In this document: positions 13,511 to 21,292 of the stretch, piece after piece
How the letters are laid out: each line of letters starts with the position of its first letter
Position numbering within the stretch: the first letter of the stretch is position 1
DNA from: a virus
Reading direction: 5' to 3' (one strand)
Length of the DNA stretch: 36,051 bases
Virus record (IMG/VR): IMGVR_UViG_3300046007_014531
Location: 1 to 36,051 of that record
Notes under the pieces: generated by a model
Database searches by the model: none
Seen by the model: the letters and a program-made list of their open reading frames with translations, nothing else
Told to the model about the DNA's origin: nothing
Translations under genes and position numbers: made by a program

Positions 13511-14847
13511 AGCTTTTCACCGTTCTTATCAACAGATGATTCATATATTGAACCATTGTAGAAGGCACAGCCATCTTCTATAAGAACGGGTTCGACTACA
13601 GCTTTTTGATCGCCTCCGGGTTGATACCATACAACAAAAATTCCTTGCTGCCATTTCTCGGTCTTTTTTGCTGTTTGCTTACCAGAAGAATTTATGCCTG
13701 TTGATGACGAAGGCAGCACACCATCTATTCTAGCAGTTGTTCCCGGGGTTCCGGCAAAAATTGGTCTTGATGATCCTCTTTCTCTAATTCTTGTATACAC
13801 TAATTCTTGTCTATGTGTATGACCGAAAATTGTTGATACACGAGAATCTGCAAGGTACTTAGCTGCAGTTGATCCAGGGGTGCTTGACGCAATTGTTCCA
13901 TGTTCGAATCTTAGATAGTCATTTGCCCAATATTCACCATCTGGATATGCTTCTATTGAAACAATATTATATTCATCAAATCTGCAAAGATTTGCAATAG
14001 ATAAAACTGGTTCTCTTGAATTAGCCTTAGAGATTCCTGATAGGGCCGGAATTTTATCAACAATAGCCTTGTTTAATCTATCATCGTGATTACCACTTAA
14101 AACTACTATTTCAGCATTTGGAGCAAGACTTCTTTGAATGGCTACTTCTGTCCCAAATCTGTCGATCTCCAGCTGAGTGTTCGTCATGTAACCAGGCGCA
14201 GTTCGATGAGAACTGAAAGCGCTGAAATCATGATTATCGCCAAGGATTACGGAAAGGTCAACACCGTAAGCAGTTTCTAGAAACCCAGTTATCTGATGGG
14301 CCACATCTAGAGCGCTCTCATCGTGGGTAGTCGTCAACTCACCATCAACGCCCCTGTGGTAGCCTATTTGTGGGTCTGGTATAACCACACATAGGTTCCA
14401 TCCAGATGGCTTAGAAAGCTTCTTAGCGCCTCTGATAGAGATTTTGAAATCTGTTACAGAAGCCTTTGATGGCAAAGGTGGTGCTGGAATTAAATCAACA
14501 TTCCAAGAAGTTGACTCTTTTTCAACTTGGACATTCTGTCCATCAATTTTTTCCCACCCAGGAAACTTCTTTTTTGTGAAACCCATTTTCACAACAGAAG
14601 CTATTCCAGAGTCCTCTATCTCTTGCAAGGTTTCAGCAATTTCTTCAGCTGACGCATCAGATGAGATACGGATCTTCTCATTCCAGAATCTTTGACCATA
14701 TCTAGCAATGGTTGACTCTTTTATAATTGGAAGAGAATTATCTTGAAGATAAGCAATGATGTCTTTTGCTCGTCCACCCGACCGCCAAATTTCTTCCATT
14801 TCATCTTTGGCTGGATGGTCGGCAACCCCTTTAGGGTGATCGGTCAT
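13507..14847 (-). CDS. HTH plus calcineurin-like metallophosphoesterase
   Basis: This 446-residue protein has an N-terminal helix-turn-helix-like segment (about 15-55; SGGRAKDIIAYLQDN and SLPIIKESTIARYGQRFW). A linker leads to a metallophosphoesterase domain with DPQIGY (158-163), GDNHD (203-207), GNHD (252-255) and GHTH (about 343). The first motif has Gln where most family members have His (DxH). This variant is common in phage relatives. It may hydrolyse a phosphodiester in nucleic acid or a nucleotide. AAAGG lies about 7 bases before the ATG. The gene is transcribed away from the sigma-factor unit, across the RNA-like region. Confidence 0.88.
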   Translation of the reverse strand: MTDHPKGVADHPAKDEMEEIWRSGGRAKDIIAYLQDNSLPIIKESTIARYGQRFWNEKIRISSDASAEEIAETLQEIEDSGIASVVKMGFTKKKFPGWEKIDGQNVQVEKESTSWNVDLIPAPPLPSKASVTDFKISIRGAKKLSKPSGWNLCVVIPDPQIGYHRGVDGELTTTHDESALDVAHQITGFLETAYGVDLSVILGDNHDFSAFSSHRTAPGYMTNTQLEIDRFGTEVAIQRSLAPNAEIVVLSGNHDDRLNKAIVDKIPALSGISKANSREPVLSIANLCRFDEYNIVSIEAYPDGEYWANDYLRFEHGTIASSTPGSTAAKYLADSRVSTIFGHTHRQELVYTRIRERGSSRPIFAGTPGTTARIDGVLPSSSTGINSSGKQTAKKTEKWQQGIFVVWYQPGGDQKAVVEPVLIEDGCAFYNGSIYESSVDKNGEKL

Positions 14848-15019
14848 AAGAAAACCTTTCAGGCGACTGTCGCAACAGTAGTATTAACGGTCGCTTCGTT
14901 ATCTTATTGTCATAAATCACCAAATTTTAATTCTGTTTAGAGGGTTACAAATTCTCCTCAAGTGTCGCATCGACGGCTTCGCGTTTTTACAATTTCAAAA
15001 CATGAGTTACCTTGGATTT
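14848..15019. promoter_or_regulatory. Non-coding upstream segment of metallophosphoesterase
   Basis: This is the first part of a 506-base gene-free interval. It contains the leftward ribosome-binding site (AAAGG on the minus strand near 14860), a GTCG-CAT-CGAC mini-hairpin (around 14964-14974) and a T-run near 14984. Promoters for the leftward gene should lie here, but no clear boxes can be assigned. Confidence 0.4.
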
Positions 15020-15270
15020 CGCTTAGACAACTGAGAGCAGCGTGGGATGCGCCCCAGATAGCGCCACAGGGACTGAAGGTGGCCCAGACTCTTCCGGTGG
15101 GCAATCCGTCATCAATGCCGTCCCGAGCGAACGGGTAGTGAACTGGTCAAGGAACGTCCGGGCAGTTCATCTAAGCAGCTTCCTAGTAGCAATCTGATTC
15201 AGTACGTGAAATTCGTATGTAGATGAAGACACCGACCGTTGCAGTTTTTTACTGCTGAAACAATGTTTCA
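15020..15270 (+). ncRNA. Candidate structured RNA, class unknown
   Basis: This GC-richer island in an AT-rich genome has no open frame and many consecutive hairpins. The stems are 15022-15026/15031-15035, 15043-15046/15053-15056, 15063-15067/15079-15083, 15122-15125/15132-15135, 15139-15145/15163-15169 (7 bp, TGAACTG/CAGTTCA), 15203-15206/15214-15217, 15241-15245/15251-15255 and 15256-15262/15264-15270 (perfect 7 bp). It lies between divergent genes, directly upstream of the sigma factor and ribonucleotide reductase. It could be a free ncRNA or a long 5' leader. A CGGTGggcAATCCG stretch recalls cobalamin riboswitches, but no B12 box follows. The strand is inferred from the downstream gene. 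Confidence 0.45.
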
Positions 15271-15353
15271 CCCAGATGGGGTGGGGTGGAGTCTGCTTAA
15301 ACTGAAGAAAAATTTTGTTTTTATTGAACCATAAAATAAATTAGTGTATTTCT
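15271..15353 (+). promoter_or_regulatory. G-rich then AT-rich leader of sigma-factor gene
   Basis: A G-rich run (15278-15293) gives way to an AT-rich stretch (15310-15352) immediately before the ATG. TTTTGTTTTTATTG and TAAAATAAAT are plausible promoter-like elements. No Shine-Dalgarno is present. A similar AAAATTTTG...TAAAATAA arrangement occurs before the ribonucleotide reductase at about 16160-16179. Confidence 0.35.
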
Positions 15354-16094
15354 ATGGATATAGATACATTATGGATAAAATATAAAGAGGATGGTTCTTC
15401 TTTTCAAGATCTTGTTATTCACTATGAATACCTTGTAAAAAGTACTGCTGCTTCTGTCTCCAAAAATCTGCCAAATCATATTGACTATGATGATTTAGTA
15501 TCTGATGGATATATTGGATTGATGGATGCAATTAAAAAATATGATTCTTCTTATGGTTTTAAATTTGAGACATATGCTTCATTTAGAATACGTGGAGAGA
15601 TCATAGATAAACTTCGTCAGTTTGACTGGGCACCAAGATCTTTGCGTTCTAAAAATAGAGAGATAGATTCTGCAGCAGAGAAATTGTCCATAGAGTTGGG
15701 ACGAGAACCAACTGATACTGAGATAGCTTCACTTCTTGGATGGAAGATATCTGAAATATCTAAAATTAGAGGCTATGGAATCTCTGCTTCAGTTTTCAAT
15801 ATAGATGAAATAGTTAACTCTAGTGGAGATTCATTTAAGCTTTCAGATATTTTAGCAGATGAAAGTTATGATTTTGAAATAATTGATGATGATGATATGT
15901 TGTTTCTTAAGGAAAAAATTCTTGAAGGATTCAAACAACTTAACTCTCAGCAAAAAACCGTATTCTTTCTACATTATATAGAAGGTCTTTCACTTAAAGA
16001 CATTGGCGAAATGCTTGAAGTTACTGAATCAAGAATATGTCAGATACATACTGGTGCGCTTGATTCGGTCTGGAAATTCTGTGTTCCAGATTGA
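15354..16094 (+). CDS. Phage sigma factor, FliA/WhiG (sigma-28) type
   Basis: This 246-residue protein contains sigma region 2 at about 43-100 (YDDLVSDGYIGLMDAIKKYD, FETYASFRIRGEIIDKLR and the hallmark DWAPRSLRSK). It also has a region-3-like segment (about 105-140) and region 4 at about 195-236 (LNSQQKTVFFLHYIEGLSL and a helix-turn-helix). RIRGEIID...DWAPRS is diagnostic for the FliA/WhiG group. It would redirect host RNA polymerase to phage promoters. Its own promoter lies in the RNA-like region. It precedes ribonucleotide reductase by about 100 bases. Confidence 0.93.
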   Translation: MDIDTLWIKYKEDGSSFQDLVIHYEYLVKSTAASVSKNLPNHIDYDDLVSDGYIGLMDAIKKYDSSYGFKFETYASFRIRGEIIDKLRQFDWAPRSLRSKNREIDSAAEKLSIELGREPTDTEIASLLGWKISEISKIRGYGISASVFNIDEIVNSSGDSFKLSDILADESYDFEIIDDDDMLFLKEKILEGFKQLNSQQKTVFFLHYIEGLSLKDIGEMLEVTESRICQIHTGALDSVWKFCVPD

Positions 16095-16117
16095 TTTCTT
16101 TCAAATATTCTGTCCCG

Positions 16118-16151
16118 AAAGAGAGGTCTCGGTTATGCTCAAGCTCTCTTT
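16118..16151 (+). promoter_or_regulatory. Leader hairpin before ribonucleotide reductase
   Basis: AAAGAGAG (16118-16125) pairs perfectly with CTCTCTTT (16144-16151) around an 18-base loop, followed by TAATTTC. It could be a weak terminator after the sigma gene or an attenuator. TTTTGCCGTAAAATAATAG (around 16164-16182) beyond it may hold a promoter for the reductase. GGGAGG at 16189-16194 is its Shine-Dalgarno. Confidence 0.4.
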
Positions 16152-16198
16152 TAATTTCGAAAATTTTGCCGTAAAATAATAGTCTACTGGGAGGCTAA

Positions 16199-18229
16199 AT
16201 GTCTGAATACCTATCATTTCATCTGTCCGACTCTTTTATTGAAGAGTATGAAAATAAGCAAGTTAATTGGGGATTCGATATTGGTGCAGGCAACTCCCTC
16301 AGTGAACTAACATTTCTTACTAAGTACAGCAGAAAAAAGTCTGATGGAACAAAAGAAAAATGGTATGAAGTTTGCCGTCGATGCATTGAAGGAATGTATT
16401 CAATACTAAAAGATCACTGCGCACATCAGAGAACTCCTTGGAATGAGTTTAAGGCTCAGAAAGCGGCGCAAGATGCTTTCGATAGAATGTTTCATTTTAA
16501 GTGGACACCACCTGGCCGTGGCATGTGGGCTATGGGCACAGAGTATGTTCACCTGAATCAGTCAAATTCTAGCCTAAATAACTGCGCTTTTATTTCCACA
16601 GAGAAGCTTTCTACCCATTCAGCCTATGAAGCGACAATGCCTTTTGCTCGCTTAATGGAAATGTCAATGAATGGTGTTGGCGTCGGGTTCGACACTAAGG
16701 GTGCTGGGAAGCTGACTATCTGGGAGCCAGTTGGCGATCCAGTAGATTTTGTTGTTCCAGACACGAGAGAGGGTTGGGCTGATTCAATATCCGCTCAACT
16801 TGAATCATTCTTTTTCAAGAATCGTCAGCCAATCAATTTTGATTATTCTGAGATTCGCCCATCCGGCGCTCCTCTGAAGTCATTTGGTGGAACAGCTTCA
16901 GGTCCGGGTCCACTCATGGATGTTCATGAATCTATCAACAAGCAATTCTCTGGCAGGCACGGTGAAAAGATCACTAGCAGAGATATTGTTGATATTATGA
17001 ATAAGATCGGTAAGGCTGTTGTTGCTGGTGGGGCAAGAAGGTCTGCTCTCATTGCTCTCGGAGAATCCGATGATGATGATTATGTAAATCTTAAGAACTG
17101 GGAGCTTCCTGAGAACGCTGAAAGAACTGGTCCAGATGGTTGGGCTTGGACAAGCAATAACTCTGTCTTAGTTAACTCTGGAGATATCCTTGATCATCTT
17201 GTTGACAAGATTGCTATCAATGGAGAGCCTGGAGTTATTTGGCTTGATATGATGCGTCGTTTTGGTCGCATGGCTGACGCTGAAAACAATCGTGACTACC
17301 GTGTAACTGGATGTAATCCATGCGCAGAAATTTCTCTTGAGTCACATGAGTTTTGCTGTCTTGTAGAACTTTATCCATCAAAGCATGATTCTTTTGCTGA
17401 TTTTAAGAAGTCAATTAAACATGCTTACATGTACGCTAAGGCTGTTACTTTGATGCCCTCTACTTGGGCTGAAACTAACGAAGTCATTACTCGAAACCGC
17501 CGTATTGGTATTTCGATGACCGGAATTGTTGACTTCATTGAGTCAAGAGGCTGGTCTTCCATGCAAGAGTGGATGGACGAAGGATATCAGTATCTAAACT
17601 TTGTTGATACAAAGTATAGTGAGTGGCTTGGTGTAAGAAATTCAGTTAAGCTTACTACTGTAAAGCCAGCTGGCACAACTTCAATTATTGCTGGCACAAC
17701 TTCTGGTGTTCACTGGCCAACAACTTCAGGGTACTACATTAGAAGAATTAGATTCCATAAGACTGATCCATTAATTCCTCTTCTAAAGAAGGCCGGATAT
17801 CACATTGAGGATGATGTCATGGATTCTAAGACGACTGTTGTTGCATCGTTCCCAACGAAGGGTTTGGATGTTAGATCCGAGCTAGATGTTTCAATTTGGG
17901 AAAAAGCTTCTCTTGCTGCGATGGCTCAGCGTTACTGGGCTGACAACATGGTTTCTGTAACTGTTTCGTTCAAGGAATCTGAGCAGCAGGAAATTTCACC
18001 GTTGCTCAGATCACTTCAGGGTCAGGTTAAGAGCCTGTCATTCCTTCCGATTAGCGAAGAGGGAACAACTTACGCCCAAGCACCATACGAACCAATTTCA
18101 GAAGAGGATGCTTTGAAGATGATGAAGAAAATTAAGCCTCTTGATCTTGATGCAGTTTATTCTTCTGCAGCAGATGGTTCTGGAGAAAAGTTCTGCACAA
18201 CAGATGTTTGCGAGATTGATCTGGGATAA
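16199..18229 (+). CDS. nrdJ: Class II (B12-dependent) ribonucleoside-triphosphate reductase, monomeric
   Basis: This 676-residue enzyme reduces ribonucleotides to deoxyribonucleotides using adenosylcobalamin. It matches the Lactobacillus leichmannii RTPR type. The thiyl-radical cysteine is C375 in NPCAEI (373-378), with E377 as the other catalytic residue. The redox pair is C129 (LNNCAFIS) and C386. The C-terminal shuttle cysteines are C666 and C671 in FCTTDVCEIDLG, with the same 5-residue spacing as RTPR. PPGRGMWAMG, GGARRSALIALG and KPAGTTSIIAGTTSGVH are other signatures. The host must supply or import B12. Its stop overlaps the next start (TAATG). Confidence 0.95.
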   Translation: MSEYLSFHLSDSFIEEYENKQVNWGFDIGAGNSLSELTFLTKYSRKKSDGTKEKWYEVCRRCIEGMYSILKDHCAHQRTPWNEFKAQKAAQDAFDRMFHFKWTPPGRGMWAMGTEYVHLNQSNSSLNNCAFISTEKLSTHSAYEATMPFARLMEMSMNGVGVGFDTKGAGKLTIWEPVGDPVDFVVPDTREGWADSISAQLESFFFKNRQPINFDYSEIRPSGAPLKSFGGTASGPGPLMDVHESINKQFSGRHGEKITSRDIVDIMNKIGKAVVAGGARRSALIALGESDDDDYVNLKNWELPENAERTGPDGWAWTSNNSVLVNSGDILDHLVDKIAINGEPGVIWLDMMRRFGRMADAENNRDYRVTGCNPCAEISLESHEFCCLVELYPSKHDSFADFKKSIKHAYMYAKAVTLMPSTWAETNEVITRNRRIGISMTGIVDFIESRGWSSMQEWMDEGYQYLNFVDTKYSEWLGVRNSVKLTTVKPAGTTSIIAGTTSGVHWPTTSGYYIRRIRFHKTDPLIPLLKKAGYHIEDDVMDSKTTVVASFPTKGLDVRSELDVSIWEKASLAAMAQRYWADNMVSVTVSFKESEQQEISPLLRSLQGQVKSLSFLPISEEGTTYAQAPYEPISEEDALKMMKKIKPLDLDAVYSSAADGSGEKFCTTDVCEIDLG

Positions 18230-18504
18230 TGCATTCTAGAGAAGAATTATATAGATTTCTATGGTCAAATAGAAATAGTAACAATATCGTAAATATACCA
18301 CAGGGAGATGTTGCAAAACATTTTGGAATTTCTTATCAAAGACTTTCTATTGTGATGAAAGAATTTCAAGAAATTGGATTAATATCCAAAAATAAGCATG
18401 ATTTTCTTTTGCGATATGATCCAGATAGGATTCCTTGGGGTAAGAAATTTGATAAGTTTAGATCACACTACATTTCGAGCAAAAATAAGGACAAGGAGTC
18501 ATAG
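18229..18504 (+). CDS. Small winged-helix DNA-binding protein
   Basis: This 91-residue protein fits a winged helix-turn-helix. The segment IPQGDVAKHFGISYQRLSIV is a typical helix-turn-helix, followed by a recognition helix (MKEFQEIGLI) and a wing (SKNKHDFLLRYD). A basic C-terminus follows. It is probably a transcriptional regulator. It is coupled to the reductase by a TAATG overlap and to the holin by a one-base stop/start overlap, so it could control this unit. Confidence 0.7.
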   Translation: MHSREELYRFLWSNRNSNNIVNIPQGDVAKHFGISYQRLSIVMKEFQEIGLISKNKHDFLLRYDPDRIPWGKKFDKFRSHYISSKNKDKES

Positions 18505-19016
18505 TGAAGAATCAGATTATTGGCCTAATTGAAAAGGCTGTAACAACTTATATTGAAGCATTTGTTGCTCTGCTTGCAGCTTCCACTGCTCTTGATATTT
18601 CTATTGTTCAGAGTGCTGCGATTGCAGCTATTCCAGCAGCGTTTACAGTAATTGCTAATGGTATTCCCCAGCCACCAACTGGTATGTCTTTTTATGGTGA
18701 TTTAGTTTTTAGAACTGTGAGAACTTATGTTGTATCTTTTGTCGGACTTTTGGTCGCTGCTCCGGTATTTGAATTCTCGCTCGGCGCATTTCAGGCAGCA
18801 GCTATTGGAGCAATTCCCGCTGCTTTAGCGGTAGTCAAGGGTGTGCTAGCCGGTCATATCGGCAACAGGGAGACGCCAGCGTTACTTCCATTTAAGTACG
18901 ATGACTTTGGTCTCCTTACTGTTAACAATAACAATTGGCAAGACTGGCAAAAGTTTGCTATCGACCCTCAACCTACAGTCGAGGTCGAGGTCGATGGTGG
19001 GCTTGACGAAGGCTGA
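18504..19016 (+). CDS. Holin-like membrane protein with duplicated transmembrane unit
   Basis: This 170-residue protein uses a GTG start preceded by AAGGAG (18493-18498). It has two similar hydrophobic units. One is about 14-52 (TTYIEAFVALLAAST, IAAIPAAFTVIANGI). The other is about 73-115 (RTYVVSFVGLLVAAP, IGAIPAALAVVKGVL). The repeated TY...F-ALL...AIPAA pattern suggests internal duplication of a holin-type unit. The C-terminal 50 residues are soluble and acidic. It is the best holin candidate, releasing the CHAP endolysin encoded about 13 kb upstream. Confidence 0.72.
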   Translation: MKNQIIGLIEKAVTTYIEAFVALLAASTALDISIVQSAAIAAIPAAFTVIANGIPQPPTGMSFYGDLVFRTVRTYVVSFVGLLVAAPVFEFSLGAFQAAAIGAIPAALAVVKGVLAGHIGNRETPALLPFKYDDFGLLTVNNNNWQDWQKFAIDPQPTVEVEVDGGLDEG

Positions 19017-19037
19017 CCCATTCGATACTATCATCGC

Positions 19038-19376
19038 ATGGAACCAATGTTTGAGCCAATTATCAGCGAAATTGAAACTAGGCTAAGTAACCTGGGTTTA
19101 TATATGGCAAATGTTGATGTTGGGGTAGTTCCATCATCAAACGATATTGACAATCCAGATGATATCAATCTAGAAGACATAGTTAAAGATCCGGAAAAGT
19201 CAACCATATATATTACTGGAATCTTTCAACTATCTGATATCGCTTGGAGCGATAGGATAATTAATCCTGAAGTTCATGCTGAAACCCAAGAGTTTAAGCA
19301 GATTGCTCCAACTGAATTTGAAATTGGTTTAGAATCTTTCAAAGATGATTTAATCAACTGGGAAGACGAAGATTAA
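19038..19376 (+). CDS. Hypothetical acidic protein
   Basis: This 112-residue acidic protein begins with a helix (MFEPIISEIETRLSNLG) and contains STIYITGIFQLSDIAWSDR, so the fold is probably alpha/beta. It ends in an acidic tail (LINWEDED). I do not recognise the family. It follows the holin by 21 bases and lacks a clear ribosome-binding site. Confidence 0.6.
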   Translation: MEPMFEPIISEIETRLSNLGLYMANVDVGVVPSSNDIDNPDDINLEDIVKDPEKSTIYITGIFQLSDIAWSDRIINPEVHAETQEFKQIAPTEFEIGLESFKDDLINWEDED

Positions 19377-19411
19377 GTTTAGTGAACTTCCGTCCATTAT
19401 AAAATTGGTGG

Positions 19412-19789
19412 GTGGAAAACTTTGTAATCGAAGATTTTGATATAAATATTTCACTTGACGTAATTTCTCCTTCAATGTTGTGGGAAGCTAGGTTTGTGGA
19501 ATTTAAGAAAACTCAACGTTCTCACGAAATTTATGAGTCAATGACTTCAGATCAAAGAAAAGCTCTAGCTGATAGAATCAAAAGAGCAACTGCTGTAATG
19601 TACGATACAGTTGATGACTGGCTTCCAGATGCATTATCAATGCACGACGATGGAGCTTGCGTTAAAATTGAATTCAATTTGATTTTATCAAAAATTGATA
19701 TTGATGTAGAAAATAAAAACAAAGCCACAACCTTCAAATTGCTTGAAGTTAAAAGAGAAATAGAATCTTTACTTGAAGAGGAAGAATGA
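19412..19789 (+). CDS. Hypothetical protein at head of long operon
   Basis: This 125-residue protein starts at GTG and is mostly charged. SMTSDQRKALADRIKRATAV and LLEVKREIESLLEEEE form predicted helices, and HDDGACVKIEFNLILSKIDI forms strands. No family is recognised. Its stop overlaps the next start by 4 bases. From here every gene to 28284 overlaps its neighbour, suggesting one transcription and translation unit. Confidence 0.6.
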   Translation: MENFVIEDFDINISLDVISPSMLWEARFVEFKKTQRSHEIYESMTSDQRKALADRIKRATAVMYDTVDDWLPDALSMHDDGACVKIEFNLILSKIDIDVENKNKATTFKLLEVKREIESLLEEEE

Positions 19790-20148
19790 AAACTTCAACA
19801 GCTAAACGTAAGGGTGCGGAAACCGAAATTAAGTATGTAGATTATCTAAAATCTAACGGTGTCCCAAATGCAGAAAGACGCCATCTAAATGGGGTTTTCG
19901 ACAAGGGAGATATAGCTGGCTGGAATGCAGCAGACGGCTCTTGGAATGTTGTTGTCGAAGTTAAGAGCGGAGCTTCTTTAAAGATTCCTCAGTGGCTAAA
20001 AGAGCTTGATGTAGAGATACATAATGCAAAAGCTGCAACTGGGCATATCGTTGTTCGACCAAAGGGCAAACCAAATCCAGAAGATTGGTTTGTTATTATG
20101 CCTGTTCCAGAGTTTATGGATTTAATGGGCGAAGCTGGATATGTTTGA
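19786..20148 (+). CDS. Holliday-junction-resolvase-like PD-(D/E)XK nuclease
   Basis: This 120-residue protein matches a small actinophage nuclease type. The start is KGAETEIKYVDYLKSNG, then AERRHLNGVFDKGDIAGW with the catalytic aspartate, and VVVEVKSGASL with the E-x-K pair. NAKAATGHIVVRPKG and EDWFVIMPVPEFMDLM follow. Such enzymes probably resolve branched DNA before packaging. AGAGGAAG before the ATG is a good ribosome-binding site, lying inside the previous gene. Confidence 0.85.
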   Translation: MKTSTAKRKGAETEIKYVDYLKSNGVPNAERRHLNGVFDKGDIAGWNAADGSWNVVVEVKSGASLKIPQWLKELDVEIHNAKAATGHIVVRPKGKPNPEDWFVIMPVPEFMDLMGEAGYV

Positions 20149-20374
20149 CATTTTAGGTTGGATTGGCGCAATACTAATATTGCTTGCTTATTTCAAAGCT
20201 TCAATAGGCCATTGGCCAGCTAACAAACCTTTAAATGCTATCCTGAATTTAACTGGTGCGTCTTTTCTGGCTTTGAATGCTTGGAATCGTGGCGCCTATC
20301 CAAATCTTGGTTTAGAAATAGTTTTCTGTATGATTGCTATAAATGTCATTTATACGGATATTAAAAATGATTGA
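20141..20374 (+). CDS. Small membrane protein, CBU_0592-like
   Basis: This 77-residue protein has three hydrophobic segments. FDILGWIGAILILLAYFKAS, LNAILNLTGASFLALNA and a C-terminal LEIVFCMIAINVIY are spaced as in the CBU_0592-type small membrane family (G-W-GA-LIL-AY, then NL-GA-LA-NA). Function unknown. It overlaps both neighbours by 8 bases, so it is translated with the nuclease. Confidence 0.7.
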   Translation: MFDILGWIGAILILLAYFKASIGHWPANKPLNAILNLTGASFLALNAWNRGAYPNLGLEIVFCMIAINVIYTDIKND

Positions 20375-20591
20375 TGCTTTTGGTTTTAATATAGACATTG
20401 GAGACGATGTTATTGGCATAGCCAATGTTGCACAAACACAAACTTTTTATTGTGGCAAAGTTACTAAATTTATGGGTAATTGTGTTGAAGTAAAGATAAC
20501 AAAATCCGCAGACATTTTAGAAAACGCAGAACCATACTCTTCACATAACGATAGAAGAGTTTGTCTTTCCTACCGTTTGGTCAAGCTATGA
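20367..20591 (+). CDS. Small hypothetical protein, beta-rich
   Basis: This 74-residue protein probably starts at ATG 20367, inside the previous gene's end. A 5' extension to 20343 would overlap more and has no ribosome-binding site. IDIGDDVIGIANVAQTQTF, CGKVTKFMGNCVEVKI and DRRVCLSYRLVKL read as a small beta-barrel such as an SH3/KOW-like fold. No family is recognised. It overlaps the first glycosyltransferase by 4 bases. Confidence 0.6.
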   Translation: MIDAFGFNIDIGDDVIGIANVAQTQTFYCGKVTKFMGNCVEVKITKSADILENAEPYSSHNDRRVCLSYRLVKL

Positions 20592-21292
20592 ATATTGTTA
20601 TTGGATGCCCTTTCTCTGATCGTGGCTGGATTTTAGATAGATGGCTTGATCATATTTATGCAGCTTTTTCTGAAGCTAATATTGAACCTTCTTTTATTTT
20701 TGTTACTGGAAGCGGAAATGAAGAAGACATAGATCTTCTTTCCTCTATCCCAAATGCCACAACAAGAGTTGTTTCTGAAGATTCAAGAAACGATATTAGA
20801 AGATGGAATCATTCAAGATATGAACATATGGTATATTTACGAAATGTTCTCTTGAATTGCGTAAGAGAAAGAAATCCAGATCTATTTCTAAGCCTAGATT
20901 CAGATATCTTACTTGCCCCAAATTCTATAGTTTCAGCTCTAGATGCTTTGGATAACCATCCATCAGCTTGGGCGGTTGGTTTGAAATGTTTTATGAGTCC
21001 AACTTCTTTAGTTCATCCAAGTATGGGAATTTGGAGAGATTTATCTTTCACAAGATTCTCTAGAACAAACACTGATGATATTGCAACTGTTGATATTGTT
21101 ATGGCTGCTAAATTAATGAAACCAGAAGCATACAATATTGATTATTCATTCCATAGAAATGGTGAAGATCTTGGATGGTCATTGAATGTTAAAAATGCTG
21201 GCGGCAAGTTTATTTGGGATGGACGAGTAACTAATAAACATGTAATGGGTGAAAAGTTTTTAAATGTCACCGATAAGAGGGCCGGATTTTGA
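20588..21292 (+). CDS. GT-A-type glycosyltransferase
   Basis: This 234-residue protein opens the glycan cluster. MNIVIGCPFSDRGWILDRWL is followed by an acidic metal site in PDLFLSLDSDILLAP (DSD at about 107-109). ATVDIVMAAKLMKPEAY and HRNGEDLGWSL follow. The fold looks GT-A-like, distinct from the KNE-type enzymes. Donor and acceptor are unknown. I choose ATG 20588, which overlaps the previous stop in an ATGA junction, over an upstream start that would extend into the preceding gene. Confidence 0.78.
   Translation: MNIVIGCPFSDRGWILDRWLDHIYAAFSEANIEPSFIFVTGSGNEEDIDLLSSIPNATTRVVSEDSRNDIRRWNHSRYEHMVYLRNVLLNCVRERNPDLFLSLDSDILLAPNSIVSALDALDNHPSAWAVGLKCFMSPTSLVHPSMGIWRDLSFTRFSRTNTDDIATVDIVMAAKLMKPEAYNIDYSFHRNGEDLGWSLNVKNAGGKFIWDGRVTNKHVMGEKFLNVTDKRAGF

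Noticed and set aside
15090-15170. Cobalamin riboswitch
   Set aside because: CGGTGggcAATCCG is suggestive, but the diagnostic B12 box and the rest of the core are not found. Kept only as a test to run.
15150-15232. RNase P RNA fragments (GGAACGTCCGGGC and TAGATGAAGAC)
   Set aside because: The two pieces resemble conserved RNase P segments, but they are far too close together and the remaining conserved blocks are missing.
15278-15293. G-quadruplex in a G-rich run
   Set aside because: There are only three G-runs with one shorter than three bases, which is not enough for a standard quadruplex.
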